Shown here in pieces: positions 15,684 to 23,966 of a DNA stretch of 46,010 bases; position 1 is the stretch's first letter; each line of letters opens with the position of its first letter. The position numbers and the translations under genes are program-made. The notes under the pieces were generated by a model. It was given only the letters and a program-made list of their open reading frames with translations. It did not search any database and had not been told where the DNA came from. The stretch comes from Phaeodactylibacter sp. (lineage in GTDB: Bacteria; Bacteroidota; Bacteroidia; Chitinophagales; Saprospiraceae): positions 1 to 46,010 of the forward strand of contig JAGFJD010000158.1 in assembly GCA_024102975.1 (NCBI GenBank), given 5' to 3'.

Positions 15684-16826
15684 ATGAACGCAAGATTTGA
15701 TATGTCATTTTCCCACATCTATGCTGCTTTCCTTTTGCTCAGTTTTGTATTCCCCGGCCCTGGCGCCGATGTTCCTCCGGAAACTTCCGCCCCGGCAGGC
15801 TCCCCCCGCAACATCATCCTGATGATCGGAGACGGAATGGGCATCTCGCAGATCAGCGCCGGCATCTATGCCAACGGCAATAAGGCCAACCTGGAAAAAT
15901 TTCCGGTGGCCGGCCTGCAGAAAACCTATCCCGCCGACGGCCTGATAACCGATTCGGCAGCCGGCGCCACTGCTATTGCCTGCGGGGTGAAAACCTATGT
16001 CGGAGGGGTTGGCGTCAATAAGGACAGCATGCCCGCGCTCAGCATCCTGGAGGAGGCAGAGATGCGCGAAATGGCCACCGGCCTGGTCACTACGGCTTCC
16101 GTTACCGGCCCCACCCCGGCGGCCTTTGTCGCCCATGTTAAGTCCCATGACAGCGTGGAGGAGATCGCCACCTATTTTTTGAAGACGGCGCCCGACCTGA
16201 TCATCGGCGGAGGGGAAAACGACTTCACCCGAAGGAAAACCGGCCAACAAAACCTCCGGCCGGAAATGGAAAAGAAGGGATACTTCGTTTCCGGTTTCCA
16301 GGAACAGCCCCTGGACGAAATTGTGCTTCCCACACAGCAGAAGTTCGCCTACTTTACCGCCGCCGAAGCGCCGCCGCCGGCTGCTCAGGGCAGGGATTAC
16401 CTCCCCAGAGCAAGCAATATGGCTACTTTTTTTCTGGAAAAACGAAGCGGTAAGAACGGCTTCTTCCTCCTGGTCAACGGGGCGCAGATCGGCTGGGGCG
16501 GCCAGGCCCAAAACAACGACTACATCGTCTCCGAGATGATCGACTTCGACCGGGCGGTCGGCGAAGTGTTGAAGTTTGCAGAGCGGGACGGCCAAACCCT
16601 GGTGATCGTCACCGCCACCAATGAAACCGGCGGCCACGCCATCAATCCCGGCGCCCGCATGGACTCCCTCATCACCGCCTTCACGGCCGACAAGCCTACC
16701 GCCACCCTCGTGCCGGTGTTTGCTTATGGGCCGGGGGCTGAGCACTTCCGGGGGATTTATGAGAATACGGCGATCTACGAGAGAATGCGCCAGGCATTGG
16801 GCTGGGAGGCCCTGCCCGGGAAATAA
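15684..16826 (+). CDS. Alkaline-phosphatase-fold protein lacking most metal ligands
   Basis: The product has 380 residues from the ATG at 15684; an ATG at 15702 is an equally good start, and both open a signal peptide (FLLLSFVF). The fold is unmistakable: ILMIGDGMG with Asp50, ITDSAAGATAIACGVKTY with Ser91 at the nucleophile position, TPAAFVAHV, and AYGPGAEHF at the end. The metal site is degraded. The stretch that in active enzymes reads E-G-x-x-I-D-x-x-x-H is here NGAQIGWGGQ (265-274); the D-H of the TADHETGG-type motif is T312-N313; and the late His before VPVFAYGPG is replaced (around Pro338). Hydrolysis by the usual two-zinc mechanism therefore looks unlikely. The frame is intact with no frameshift, suggesting selection for a non-catalytic role. 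Confidence 0.85.
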   Translation: MNARFDMSFSHIYAAFLLLSFVFPGPGADVPPETSAPAGSPRNIILMIGDGMGISQISAGIYANGNKANLEKFPVAGLQKTYPADGLITDSAAGATAIACGVKTYVGGVGVNKDSMPALSILEEAEMREMATGLVTTASVTGPTPAAFVAHVKSHDSVEEIATYFLKTAPDLIIGGGENDFTRRKTGQQNLRPEMEKKGYFVSGFQEQPLDEIVLPTQQKFAYFTAAEAPPPAAQGRDYLPRASNMATFFLEKRSGKNGFFLLVNGAQIGWGGQAQNNDYIVSEMIDFDRAVGEVLKFAERDGQTLVIVTATNETGGHAINPGARMDSLITAFTADKPTATLVPVFAYGPGAEHFRGIYENTAIYERMRQALGWEALPGK

Positions 16827-17021
16827 CCTTAGGGCCCGGAGAAGAATAACTTCCCCATTTGATACGGCTATTTTTCCGCCATACTTCGTTGCTCCCCGAC
16901 CCTTCGGGTACGGGGCAGGCTTGTCGGTCGCGTAGCTCTACTATGCTCCCTTCTCGCGCCTCGTCCGGCAAAAAAATAGCTCGCCTGAAATGAGGGACTT
17001 ATTTTTCTCCGGTCCCTTAGG
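16827..17021. repeat. 195-bp long palindromic element
   Basis: The 34-base ends pair at about 28 positions (outer motifs GGCCCGGAGAA-like on the left and TTCTCCGGTCC on the right). An inner inverted pair, GGCTATTTTT with AAAAAATAGCT, continues the palindrome. The centre holds CCCCGACCCTTCGGGTACGG, which resembles a module inside copy B of the terminal-repeat element. No coding potential is supported. It begins directly after the alkaline-phosphatase-fold gene. Confidence 0.75.
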
Positions 17022-17219
17022 ATAAATTACAGTATAGTCAGCGAATTTTTTTTCGCAGCACCCCATCCCGTTTTCCCCTCTTCCGAACCCTTTTTCGCCA
17101 TACCACCTCAAAATCGCTGTTTTTTGGCATTGGTACGCCTTTTGCCCAAATTAGGCTTGTCAGGGCATTTTCCAATTGGATTTTGCCAACCAGATTCTTT
17201 CACCTTTAAATTTTGAGTC
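17022..17219. other. Leader region upstream of the accessory cluster
   Basis: AT-rich DNA with no gene. Its one clear element is the sigma-54 promoter at 17131-17145. The remaining 70 bp would be the untranslated leader of the acidic-repeat gene. Confidence 0.6.
17131..17145 (+). promoter_or_regulatory. Sigma-54 (-24/-12) promoter
   Basis: TGGTACGCCTTTTGC fits the consensus TGGCACG-N4-TTGC with one mismatch in the -24 box. The invariant GG (17132-17133) and GC (17144-17145) are exactly ten bases apart, as sigma-54 requires. The predicted start of transcription is near 17157, about 60 bp before the acidic-repeat gene. A sigma-54 activator gene sits at the far end of the same cluster. Confidence 0.7.
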
Positions 17220-18122
17220 ATGCACGATCTGGATAGAACATCGCTGGAAGCCAATGGCTACGACTATGAAGAGGCATTTGAAATGGATGATGAGATGGAC
17301 GATGAGTACGATTATGAATATGATGAAGAGATGGACGATGAATTTGACGACGAAATGGAGGAGGAGTATGATGAAGAGATGGATGACGAATATGATTACG
17401 AAATGGACGATGAGTATGATTACGAAATGGACGATGAGTACGATTATGAGATGGACGATGAATATGATGATGAATTTGACTATGAAGCAAGCGGGGGCCC
17501 CTTTACCCCGGAGGAAGAAGCAGAACTGGCTTTTGAACTTCTTTCCATAAGCAACCAGCAGGAAGAAGAAGAGTTTTTTAAAAAGCTGTTCAGGAAAGCT
17601 GCGAAAGGTGCAAGGTGGCTCGGGCGGCGCATTAAGAAGGGGGCAAAAAAAGTATCCCGTTACGCCTACAAGAGAATAAAAAATAAACTCAAAAGTGTAA
17701 TCGGGCGGCGGTTAAAAATGATCAGAAGGCTTGCGCCATATATCGGAGGGGCATTCGGAGGCCCTATAGGAGCTAAAATCGGCGGCAACCTGAGCGGATA
17801 TGCATCGAAGGTTTTTAAAATGGAACTGGAAGGCCTGAGCCCTGAAGACCAGGAGTTCGAGATAGCAAAGCGCATCGTGCGCTTTGGCGGGGCTGCTGCC
17901 AGGAATTCCTGGAAAAATGCAGGCCGGATGCCTACTGAGCAGGCAATTCGGATCGGTTTCAGGAAAGCTGCCCGAAAGTATGCACCTGGTTTGTTAAAGC
18001 CAATACGCAGAAAAAAAAGCGTTACGGGCCGCCGCCGAAAGCCTTCTCCATACACAGGCAGGTATCCTTCAGGCAAGTGGTACCGCAAAGGCAACAGGAT
18101 CGTGCTTGTCGGCCTGAAATAG
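17220..18122 (+). CDS. Acidic octapeptide-repeat protein with basic glycine-zipper tail
   Basis: The product has 300 residues in three parts. Residues about 15-90 are almost only Asp, Glu, Tyr and Met, built on the repeat EMDDEYDY; the DNA repeats with a 24-bp period. Residues about 95-125 form a short helix-prone segment (TPEEEAELAFELLSIS). From residue 120 on the chain is strongly basic (RRIKKGAKKVSRYAYKRIKN) and holds a glycine zipper, GGAFGGPIGAKIGGNLSG, often seen in membrane-inserting peptides. There is no signal peptide. I recall similar E/Y/D-rich proteins of unknown function in other bacteria but cannot verify a family. The sigma-54 promoter directly upstream makes it the first gene of the cluster. 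The charge split suggests self-shielding of a basic or membrane-active half, which is inference. Confidence 0.85.
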   Translation: MHDLDRTSLEANGYDYEEAFEMDDEMDDEYDYEYDEEMDDEFDDEMEEEYDEEMDDEYDYEMDDEYDYEMDDEYDYEMDDEYDDEFDYEASGGPFTPEEEAELAFELLSISNQQEEEEFFKKLFRKAAKGARWLGRRIKKGAKKVSRYAYKRIKNKLKSVIGRRLKMIRRLAPYIGGAFGGPIGAKIGGNLSGYASKVFKMELEGLSPEDQEFEIAKRIVRFGGAAARNSWKNAGRMPTEQAIRIGFRKAARKYAPGLLKPIRRKKSVTGRRRKPSPYTGRYPSGKWYRKGNRIVLVGLK

Positions 18123-18153
18123 GCGCTTGCCCGGACAACTTCAAACCCCTGGA

Positions 18154-19500
18154 ATGAACCCTGCCACTTCTATAACCAGGCAAATGATAACCGTAGAAAG
18201 AACCATAAAAGGACAAAGCGGATATTTGTTCGCCCGGCAAAGGCTTCCAAAAGCGAGCTTTGCCGGCCACCGGCCGTTTCTCTTAACGGAAGCAAAAGCA
18301 TTGCTTACCCGCCTTGGCCAGGTACGGGCTTTTGCCCTCACGATGCCTATGGCGCCTGCGGCCAATATTTCTCTGCCGGCGCAAAAGGCCATTCACGGCT
18401 TGCTCGGAGAAGGCGTAAAGGAAATGAAGGCGAAAGTGTTTGCTTTCATACACTGGCTGCAAATAAAGCCGGGCCTGAAGCCTGAACAGGCGCAAAAGCA
18501 GTATGCCTTGTTGAAATTAAAATTCAATTGGCTGCTCGATCAGGTGGACATCTTCGCCGATGTGCTTTCCCAAAGGGCGGAGCACAATACGGGAATCTCA
18601 CTGGCCGGCATGGACACCCTGGCGGAAGACACCCTGCGGCTCAAAGGCAGCTTTTACAGCCCGCCGCCGCTCATCACCTATCTGGACCGCGGCCACGGCG
18701 CCGCCATCCGGCGGGCGCGCACCCGCCTGCCCGGGGGGAAAAGCAACCCGGTGGCTGTGATCAGAGTTCCACGCGAACGAATGATCTCCACGGGCATCGC
18801 TTCCTCGCTGGTCCACGAAGTAGGGCATCAAGGCGCCACCCTGCTCGGGCTGATCCCTTCCCTGCAGAAGGCGCTGCAGGAAAAGGCCCGCAGCGAACCC
18901 GGCAACGCCCGGCTTTGGAACTGGTACGAGCGCTGGATCTCGGAGATCCTCTCCGACTTCTGGAGCGTCGCCATGATCGGGATCGGTTCCACTACTGGCC
19001 TGATCAATGTAGTCAGCGTTCCCAGCTACTTCGTGTTCCGGCTCAAAGACGACGACCCCCACCCGCCGCCCTGGATCAGGGTGCGGCTGAGCATTGCCTT
19101 TGGCGCGGCGCTTTTTCCGGACCGGCAGTGGTTGCGCCTGAGAAGGTTGTGGAACCAGCTATATCCCCTGCACCTGGCCGGGCCCCAAAAAGCGGAAACT
19201 TACAAACGCCTGGAGGCGCTCATCCCCGCTTTTGTGGGGCTGGCCCTGCACCACCGGCCGCCGGCCCTGAAAGGCAGAGAACTGAAAGATGTATTTCCAC
19301 TCGGCTCCCGCCAGCCTGTCCGCCTACGCCAACTGCACCGGCAATGGGCCGGCCGGCCGGAGCGAATGCTGAACCAAAGGCCCTCCCTGGCCTTCGCCGT
19401 CATCGGCCAGGCCCGCGCCGACGGCCTGATGACGCCACGGCAGGAGAATGTGCTCTTAGGAAAATTGCTTCGCGGCTGGGCGCTGCGGAGGATTGTTTAA
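18154..19500 (+). CDS. Zincin-like protein (HEVGH), uncharacterised
   Basis: The product has 448 residues from the ATG at 18154, 31 bp after the previous stop; a TTG at 18127 is a weaker alternative. The central motif SSLVHEVGHQGATLLGL gives H221-E222-x-x-H225. ISEILSDFWSV, about 40 residues later, offers E264 or D268 as a third zinc ligand. Around this lie a helical N-terminal part and a Pro/Arg-rich C-terminal part. No signal peptide is present. The family is not recognised; I infer a metallopeptidase from the motif pattern. Its close spacing to the acidic-repeat gene and the 773-residue orphan suggests a shared transcript. Confidence 0.75.
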   Translation: MNPATSITRQMITVERTIKGQSGYLFARQRLPKASFAGHRPFLLTEAKALLTRLGQVRAFALTMPMAPAANISLPAQKAIHGLLGEGVKEMKAKVFAFIHWLQIKPGLKPEQAQKQYALLKLKFNWLLDQVDIFADVLSQRAEHNTGISLAGMDTLAEDTLRLKGSFYSPPPLITYLDRGHGAAIRRARTRLPGGKSNPVAVIRVPRERMISTGIASSLVHEVGHQGATLLGLIPSLQKALQEKARSEPGNARLWNWYERWISEILSDFWSVAMIGIGSTTGLINVVSVPSYFVFRLKDDDPHPPPWIRVRLSIAFGAALFPDRQWLRLRRLWNQLYPLHLAGPQKAETYKRLEALIPAFVGLALHHRPPALKGRELKDVFPLGSRQPVRLRQLHRQWAGRPERMLNQRPSLAFAVIGQARADGLMTPRQENVLLGKLLRGWALRRIV

Positions 19501-19518
19501 CGCTTAAATATTTACATC

Positions 19519-21840
19519 ATGTCTGCGAATTTTTCTAACCTTCGGCTCAGGTTTCAACACATATATGAAGATGGTTCCTCGTTAAATTTTGATACTGATT
19601 TTAACCTTTCTTCAATCAATTTCGACTTGAATCAAACTGCTATAATGGCAGATACTCGGTTTACGTCAGATATGTCTTTCATTTTGAAAATAGAGAAAAA
19701 TGATAGCTATTCTGATTTAAACGAATTGGTTGAATGGGTTAAAGGCCATTATCAATTGGCGGGCGATTTATCTCCGGAAGCTGTGATAACCAATATGTTG
19801 AAAATTGTTTTTGATCCAATTTTTGGTCAATATAATCCAACGCCGGAACTCCCAAGAAATATCCCATTTCAAATCCGGTTTTTAGACAATTCGGAAGTTA
19901 ATCCAAATCCTGAAGAAGTACCTCTTGCCAGGCAGGTTGCGAATGTGAAAAAAACAGCCGTGACTTCAATTGCAACAAATAAAACAGATTTGTTTTCCTT
20001 GTCTTGGTTTATCCAGCTTAAATTTCAGAATGGAGAAGGCGAAGGTATTGAGTCAGGTATTTATTTCCCACAATTATTTTTGCCTAATAATTCAAATTAT
20101 GAGGTATCACAATCAGGCCAACTACCACTACCACTATTAGAAGGCATTTTTTCTGAATTAGAAAACGACAATACGCTCCAACTTTTCAACAACGAACTGC
20201 GCTTTAACTATGAACTATTGGTTTCAGCGTTAGATAATAGAACAGGACGAGGTGAAGATGTCATAGGGAAAGCCGCTGAAGAGCTTGTCGACAGCATCAA
20301 CAACCTGAGTTCTTCTTTAGGCAGAAACCTTTCCGGGACTTTGAAAACCCAGCTTCAGCCGGTGGGCGCAGCCTGCACTCCAGACCTTGCCCTCTGGGTG
20401 AAGATCAAAAAAGGTACAGAGGACCTCTCTTTCAATAGATTTCAGGATTTTATGGACGCCATCTTTTGCGGCGGCGGTTCGGGGACGAGTGACGCACAAA
20501 ATAATAAAGCCAAAAAGCTTGACAACCGGCGTTCACTTCCATTTATGAATGTGGATGCCTATCGTTCCGTCAAAATTGCCGCGGAAGCCTTCGTTATGGC
20601 CAATTGTGCCGTTGACAGGCCATTCACTAAGGAAGATGTAGAAGATTTTGAATTGCGGGGCCCGGTCAAAGAATGTATAGTTGATGAAGCCAAACTGGAA
20701 GAATTCTGGAACGACTACAGAGTACGGGCAATTGGCGTTGAAGAGCCTGTTATTCCTTACTTAGAAATCATAAGAAACAAAATGCGGGATGAAGGAATTA
20801 AAACCACTTCTTTTGCGGATGCCTTTGATTCTTATTTGGAGAATAATGATGAAGCGGCAAAAACTTGTTATGGTTTAATCCAGGAGAAACTTACCCACCC
20901 GTGTTTTCTCGAATTAATCTGGTCATACTGGCATGAGGAAAGCATGATGGTGCAAGGGCTGAACGCCATTTTCCGCCGCTTTCAAAATATCAAGAACCCT
21001 GGTGGCAAGGATCCTTTGGTAAATCTTGCAATTGACCCGCTTCGTCCGCTCAGTAACTTGATTTGGGGGTTTGTACAGGACGAACAGAATCGGCTTACGG
21101 TTAAAAGAAGAGCTTATGAGTATGCCAACCATTATGGAATTTCCTTGCATGGTAACGCTGCAAAAGGGTTAAATTTTGCGGACTTCCGTACTAATTTTCT
21201 AGAAGCATTCCATCGCCTGCTCCACATTACATCCAAATTCTATAAGCAGGCCGACGACATGACGGTAAATCCCGATGCTTTCCCCGTCCTTAATGGATTG
21301 AAAGAAGTTCATTTAATCCTGAGCGAAGGCGCTCATAATCAATTCGGCGAACTTCCATCTGTCGCAAGGGCCGAGATGTTGATGCAACAATGGTTATTGG
21401 CGAGAAGTGAACTCAGGGAATTTCTTCCTACCCGTCTCATGGTTGCCTATCCGGAACCCTGGATGGATAGAGTTGCAGCCTTAAATAACCTGATGGGATG
21501 GACGCCTTCATCTCCCCTTCATTTCAAAAGCTTAGGAAGTTTTGGCGAACAGATATTGCTTTCTATTCGCTATGGCAATTGGTCCGAAATAAATATCCGA
21601 GACTTCGCAGCTAATTGGGCACACTTCTGGCGGGAGCAGATACAAGGTTATATTCATGCTTACCATGCAGTAACGGGAGTTGACTTAACGGCCACACTGG
21701 TCGGCAACAAAATCGACGCCCGCCCCCCCTCTTACCACCTCGCCCGGCGCCTCAAGGCCAGGCAGAACGGCCAACTGGCAAAGCCCTCTTCCAACGGTAA
21801 AACGCCGAAAAAAGGAGGCGTGAAAAAAGAGTGGTTCTGA
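19519..21840 (+). CDS. 773-residue protein of unknown function
   Basis: No domain is recognised. The first 250 residues alternate in a way that suggests beta-rich structure (FSNLRLRFQHIYEDG, SLSWFIQLKFQNGEG). From about residue 340 it is largely alpha-helical, with notable stretches CFLELIWSYWHEESMMVQGL near 470 and FAANWAHFWREQIQGYIHAY near 700. There is no signal peptide or membrane segment. The gene is clearly more AT-rich than its neighbours across most of its length, but the last 120 bp return to GC-rich codons, as does a patch around 20300-20500. It starts 18 bp after the zincin-like gene and ends 6 bp before the PLP-enzyme gene, so translation is probably coupled. It could be a structural or scaffold partner of the cluster; this is a guess. 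Confidence 0.8.
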   Translation: MSANFSNLRLRFQHIYEDGSSLNFDTDFNLSSINFDLNQTAIMADTRFTSDMSFILKIEKNDSYSDLNELVEWVKGHYQLAGDLSPEAVITNMLKIVFDPIFGQYNPTPELPRNIPFQIRFLDNSEVNPNPEEVPLARQVANVKKTAVTSIATNKTDLFSLSWFIQLKFQNGEGEGIESGIYFPQLFLPNNSNYEVSQSGQLPLPLLEGIFSELENDNTLQLFNNELRFNYELLVSALDNRTGRGEDVIGKAAEELVDSINNLSSSLGRNLSGTLKTQLQPVGAACTPDLALWVKIKKGTEDLSFNRFQDFMDAIFCGGGSGTSDAQNNKAKKLDNRRSLPFMNVDAYRSVKIAAEAFVMANCAVDRPFTKEDVEDFELRGPVKECIVDEAKLEEFWNDYRVRAIGVEEPVIPYLEIIRNKMRDEGIKTTSFADAFDSYLENNDEAAKTCYGLIQEKLTHPCFLELIWSYWHEESMMVQGLNAIFRRFQNIKNPGGKDPLVNLAIDPLRPLSNLIWGFVQDEQNRLTVKRRAYEYANHYGISLHGNAAKGLNFADFRTNFLEAFHRLLHITSKFYKQADDMTVNPDAFPVLNGLKEVHLILSEGAHNQFGELPSVARAEMLMQQWLLARSELREFLPTRLMVAYPEPWMDRVAALNNLMGWTPSSPLHFKSLGSFGEQILLSIRYGNWSEINIRDFAANWAHFWREQIQGYIHAYHAVTGVDLTATLVGNKIDARPPSYHLARRLKARQNGQLAKPSSNGKTPKKGGVKKEWF

Positions 21841-21846
21841 AGTTCA

Positions 21847-22926
21847 ATGGACTTCACTTCCGCCCTCTACCTGGGCATGAACCACCCCACCGGCAGCCTG
21901 CCGCCCTGGCAAAGCCTGACTACCGGGGCGCCGGCTGCTTTGAAAGAACCCCCTGCCGCCGGGCGGGCCGCAAAGGCGGTTGCCCGCCTGCAGGGGTGCG
22001 AAGCGGGATTGCTGTATCCTTCCACCTTGCACCTGTTCTGGGATCTGTTCGGCTTTCTGAGCCGCTCGCCCATAGCGGCCTTCCCGGACAAACAGGCCTA
22101 TCCCATCGCCGGATGGGGCCTGCAGTGGGCGGCAAAGCGGAGCGTTCCGGTTCACGGGTTCCGGCATCACAGTGCAGAAAGCTTACTGCAGGTTATTCGT
22201 TCCGGCCACCTACAAGGGCGCCGGCCTGTGGTAGTGAGCGACGGCTGGTGCTCACAGTGCGGCAAGGCGGCGCCTTTGAAAGCCTATCTGGAGGTTCTAC
22301 GCCCCTACAACGGCCTGCTGGTGATCGACGACACTCAGGCGCTGGGCATCCTGGGCCGGCATCCGGCTGCAGGCATGCCCTACGGCCGTGGCGGAGGCGG
22401 GCTGCTTCCCTGGCTGGGCGTACAGGACGGCAATGTGTTGGTCGGCAGTTCGCTGGCAAAGGCTTTCGGCGTGCCGGTCGCCGTGTTGAGCGGCCCGCCT
22501 CATTTCATTAAGCGGTTAAAAGCCCGCAGCCTTACGCGGGTTCATTGCAGCCCGCCCTCCCTGGCGGCCATCAGCGCGGCCCTGCATGCGTTGCAGTTGA
22601 ACCGGCGGGAAGGAGATCGGCGCCGCCGGATATTGCTTCAGCGGGTTAGGCAGTTCAAAGAGGAATTGCTTGAGGCCGGAATAGAAACCGGGCCGGGCTT
22701 GTTCCCGGTGCAACGGCTGACGGCGGTGCAGGGCGGGGCGGCAAAGGATTTACACCTGAGGCTTACGCAGGCAGGCGTTCAAACCGTACTGTCCGCCGGC
22801 CATAAAGGGCAGGCTCAGCTTTCTTTTCTGCTGCGGGCCAACCATCAGGAAGAAGAGATTGCCGAGGCCGTCCGGCTTATTGTCAAAAACCTGAAAACGA
22901 GCCGGCCCTACCTATCCCGGCTATAA
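21847..22926 (+). CDS. PLP-dependent enzyme of the AONS/KBL-like aminotransferase fold
   Basis: The product has 359 residues, slightly shorter than typical 8-amino-7-oxononanoate synthases (about 385). The PLP site is visible: LLVIDDTQALGILG (Asp161/162 for the pyridine nitrogen) and GSSLAKAFGVPVAVLSG with Lys205 as the Schiff-base lysine. ARLQGCEAGLLYPSTLHLFW near the start corresponds to the small-domain substrate region. No biotin or threonine-degradation gene is nearby. It lies between an orphan gene and a serine protease with gaps of only 6 and 9 bp, so it probably serves the accessory cluster. Fold type I is well supported; the substrate is unknown. Confidence 0.87.
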   Translation: MDFTSALYLGMNHPTGSLPPWQSLTTGAPAALKEPPAAGRAAKAVARLQGCEAGLLYPSTLHLFWDLFGFLSRSPIAAFPDKQAYPIAGWGLQWAAKRSVPVHGFRHHSAESLLQVIRSGHLQGRRPVVVSDGWCSQCGKAAPLKAYLEVLRPYNGLLVIDDTQALGILGRHPAAGMPYGRGGGGLLPWLGVQDGNVLVGSSLAKAFGVPVAVLSGPPHFIKRLKARSLTRVHCSPPSLAAISAALHALQLNRREGDRRRRILLQRVRQFKEELLEAGIETGPGLFPVQRLTAVQGGAAKDLHLRLTQAGVQTVLSAGHKGQAQLSFLLRANHQEEEIAEAVRLIVKNLKTSRPYLSRL

Positions 22927-22935
22927 AAGCAAGGC

Positions 22936-23916
22936 ATGGCCAGAATTTATGAAAATACCGATCATCGCCCGGACGAGGAGATCGTCCTGCTGCGCGACGA
23001 GCGCCAAAGGGTAAGGGACGCCACCCGCGCTCCCTTCCGCTGGATCTGTTCCCTGGAGGTGGAGTTTCCTGAGCCGGTGCTGTACCCGCTGGGTACTTTA
23101 GAGCACCCCGGCAAAGGCTGGAAAGACCTGAAGCCCACGCTCAAAGGCTGCGGCTCGGGGCTGCTGATCACGCCCGGGCACGTGCTCACCGCTTCCCATG
23201 TCATCGCCGGGCTGAAAGTGGTGAAGGATGTTGAGACCGGGAAGGCCCGTTTTAAAATGGTGCCGGCAAAAAGGGTGATCGCCATCCCCGGGCGCAACGA
23301 AGAGGCGAAGGGCAATTCCCGGCCTTTCGGCGCCTATGCCTCCCGGCGCATCCTGGTGAACCCCGGCTTCCGGACAACTATGGAACTGCCGGCCGCTCAA
23401 CTCACCAAAGCCCAGGTCCGCAAAGCGCTGGCCTCCGATTTCGGAGTGCTGGAATTGCAGGAAAACCGAAAGGGCGGCGCTCTGCTGCCGGGCCTGAGCG
23501 CCGGCTGGTGGGGGGAACTGCCAGGCTACAAAATACGCCCGGTAGCGGGTGCTTTCCGGCGAGAATTACAAAGCGCGAAGGTGCACATCGGCGGCTACCC
23601 CGGTGAAAAGGCGCGGGCGCCGTGCTCCGTCCCCTGGTACTCCACGGATAAGGTTGTGGAGGCTTTTCCGAAATTCCGCGGCCGCCCCGAAAGCCTGCTG
23701 CTTTACCAGGCGGATACAAGCGCGGGCATGAGCGGCAGCCCGGTGTGGGTGAAGGGGAAAGATGGGCGGTTTTATCTGGTGGCGGTACATAGTAGTTTTT
23801 TGGATTACAAAGCCGGGAGGATGGGAAGGGTGAATGTGGGGGCTTTGGTTACAAAGGAGATGATGCGACAATTACGCGATTGGGAAGTTGGGTGTTTGGA
23901 GATGATAATTTCTTAA
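22936..23916 (+). CDS. V8-like trypsin-fold serine protease
   Basis: The product has 326 residues. The catalytic triad can be placed as His88 (HVLTASHVIAG), Asp168 (LASDFGVLEL) and Ser266 (SAGMSGSPVW). SGSPV and the spacing are typical of the V8/glutamyl-endopeptidase-like branch. An N-terminal stretch of about 60 charged residues precedes the domain and may be a propeptide. No signal peptide is seen, which is unusual for this family, which is normally exported. It follows the PLP-enzyme gene by 9 bp. Cutting after acidic residues would be suggestive given the acidic-repeat protein in the same cluster, but specificity cannot be read from the sequence. Confidence 0.9.
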   Translation: MARIYENTDHRPDEEIVLLRDERQRVRDATRAPFRWICSLEVEFPEPVLYPLGTLEHPGKGWKDLKPTLKGCGSGLLITPGHVLTASHVIAGLKVVKDVETGKARFKMVPAKRVIAIPGRNEEAKGNSRPFGAYASRRILVNPGFRTTMELPAAQLTKAQVRKALASDFGVLELQENRKGGALLPGLSAGWWGELPGYKIRPVAGAFRRELQSAKVHIGGYPGEKARAPCSVPWYSTDKVVEAFPKFRGRPESLLLYQADTSAGMSGSPVWVKGKDGRFYLVAVHSSFLDYKAGRMGRVNVGALVTKEMMRQLRDWEVGCLEMIIS

Positions 23917-23966
23917 TGAAGCAGCTTGGAAAAGCTGGATAAATATTTTTAAAACATGAAAAATAT

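Noticed and set aside
14384-16745. Long antisense frames opposite dprA and the alkaline-phosphatase-fold gene
   Set aside because: Same GC-driven shadow effect; the plus-strand products carry conserved motifs and the antisense ones do not.
17218-17490. His/Arg-rich minus-strand frame opposite the acidic repeat
   Set aside because: It is only the complement of the 24-bp repeats and has no start context or relatives.
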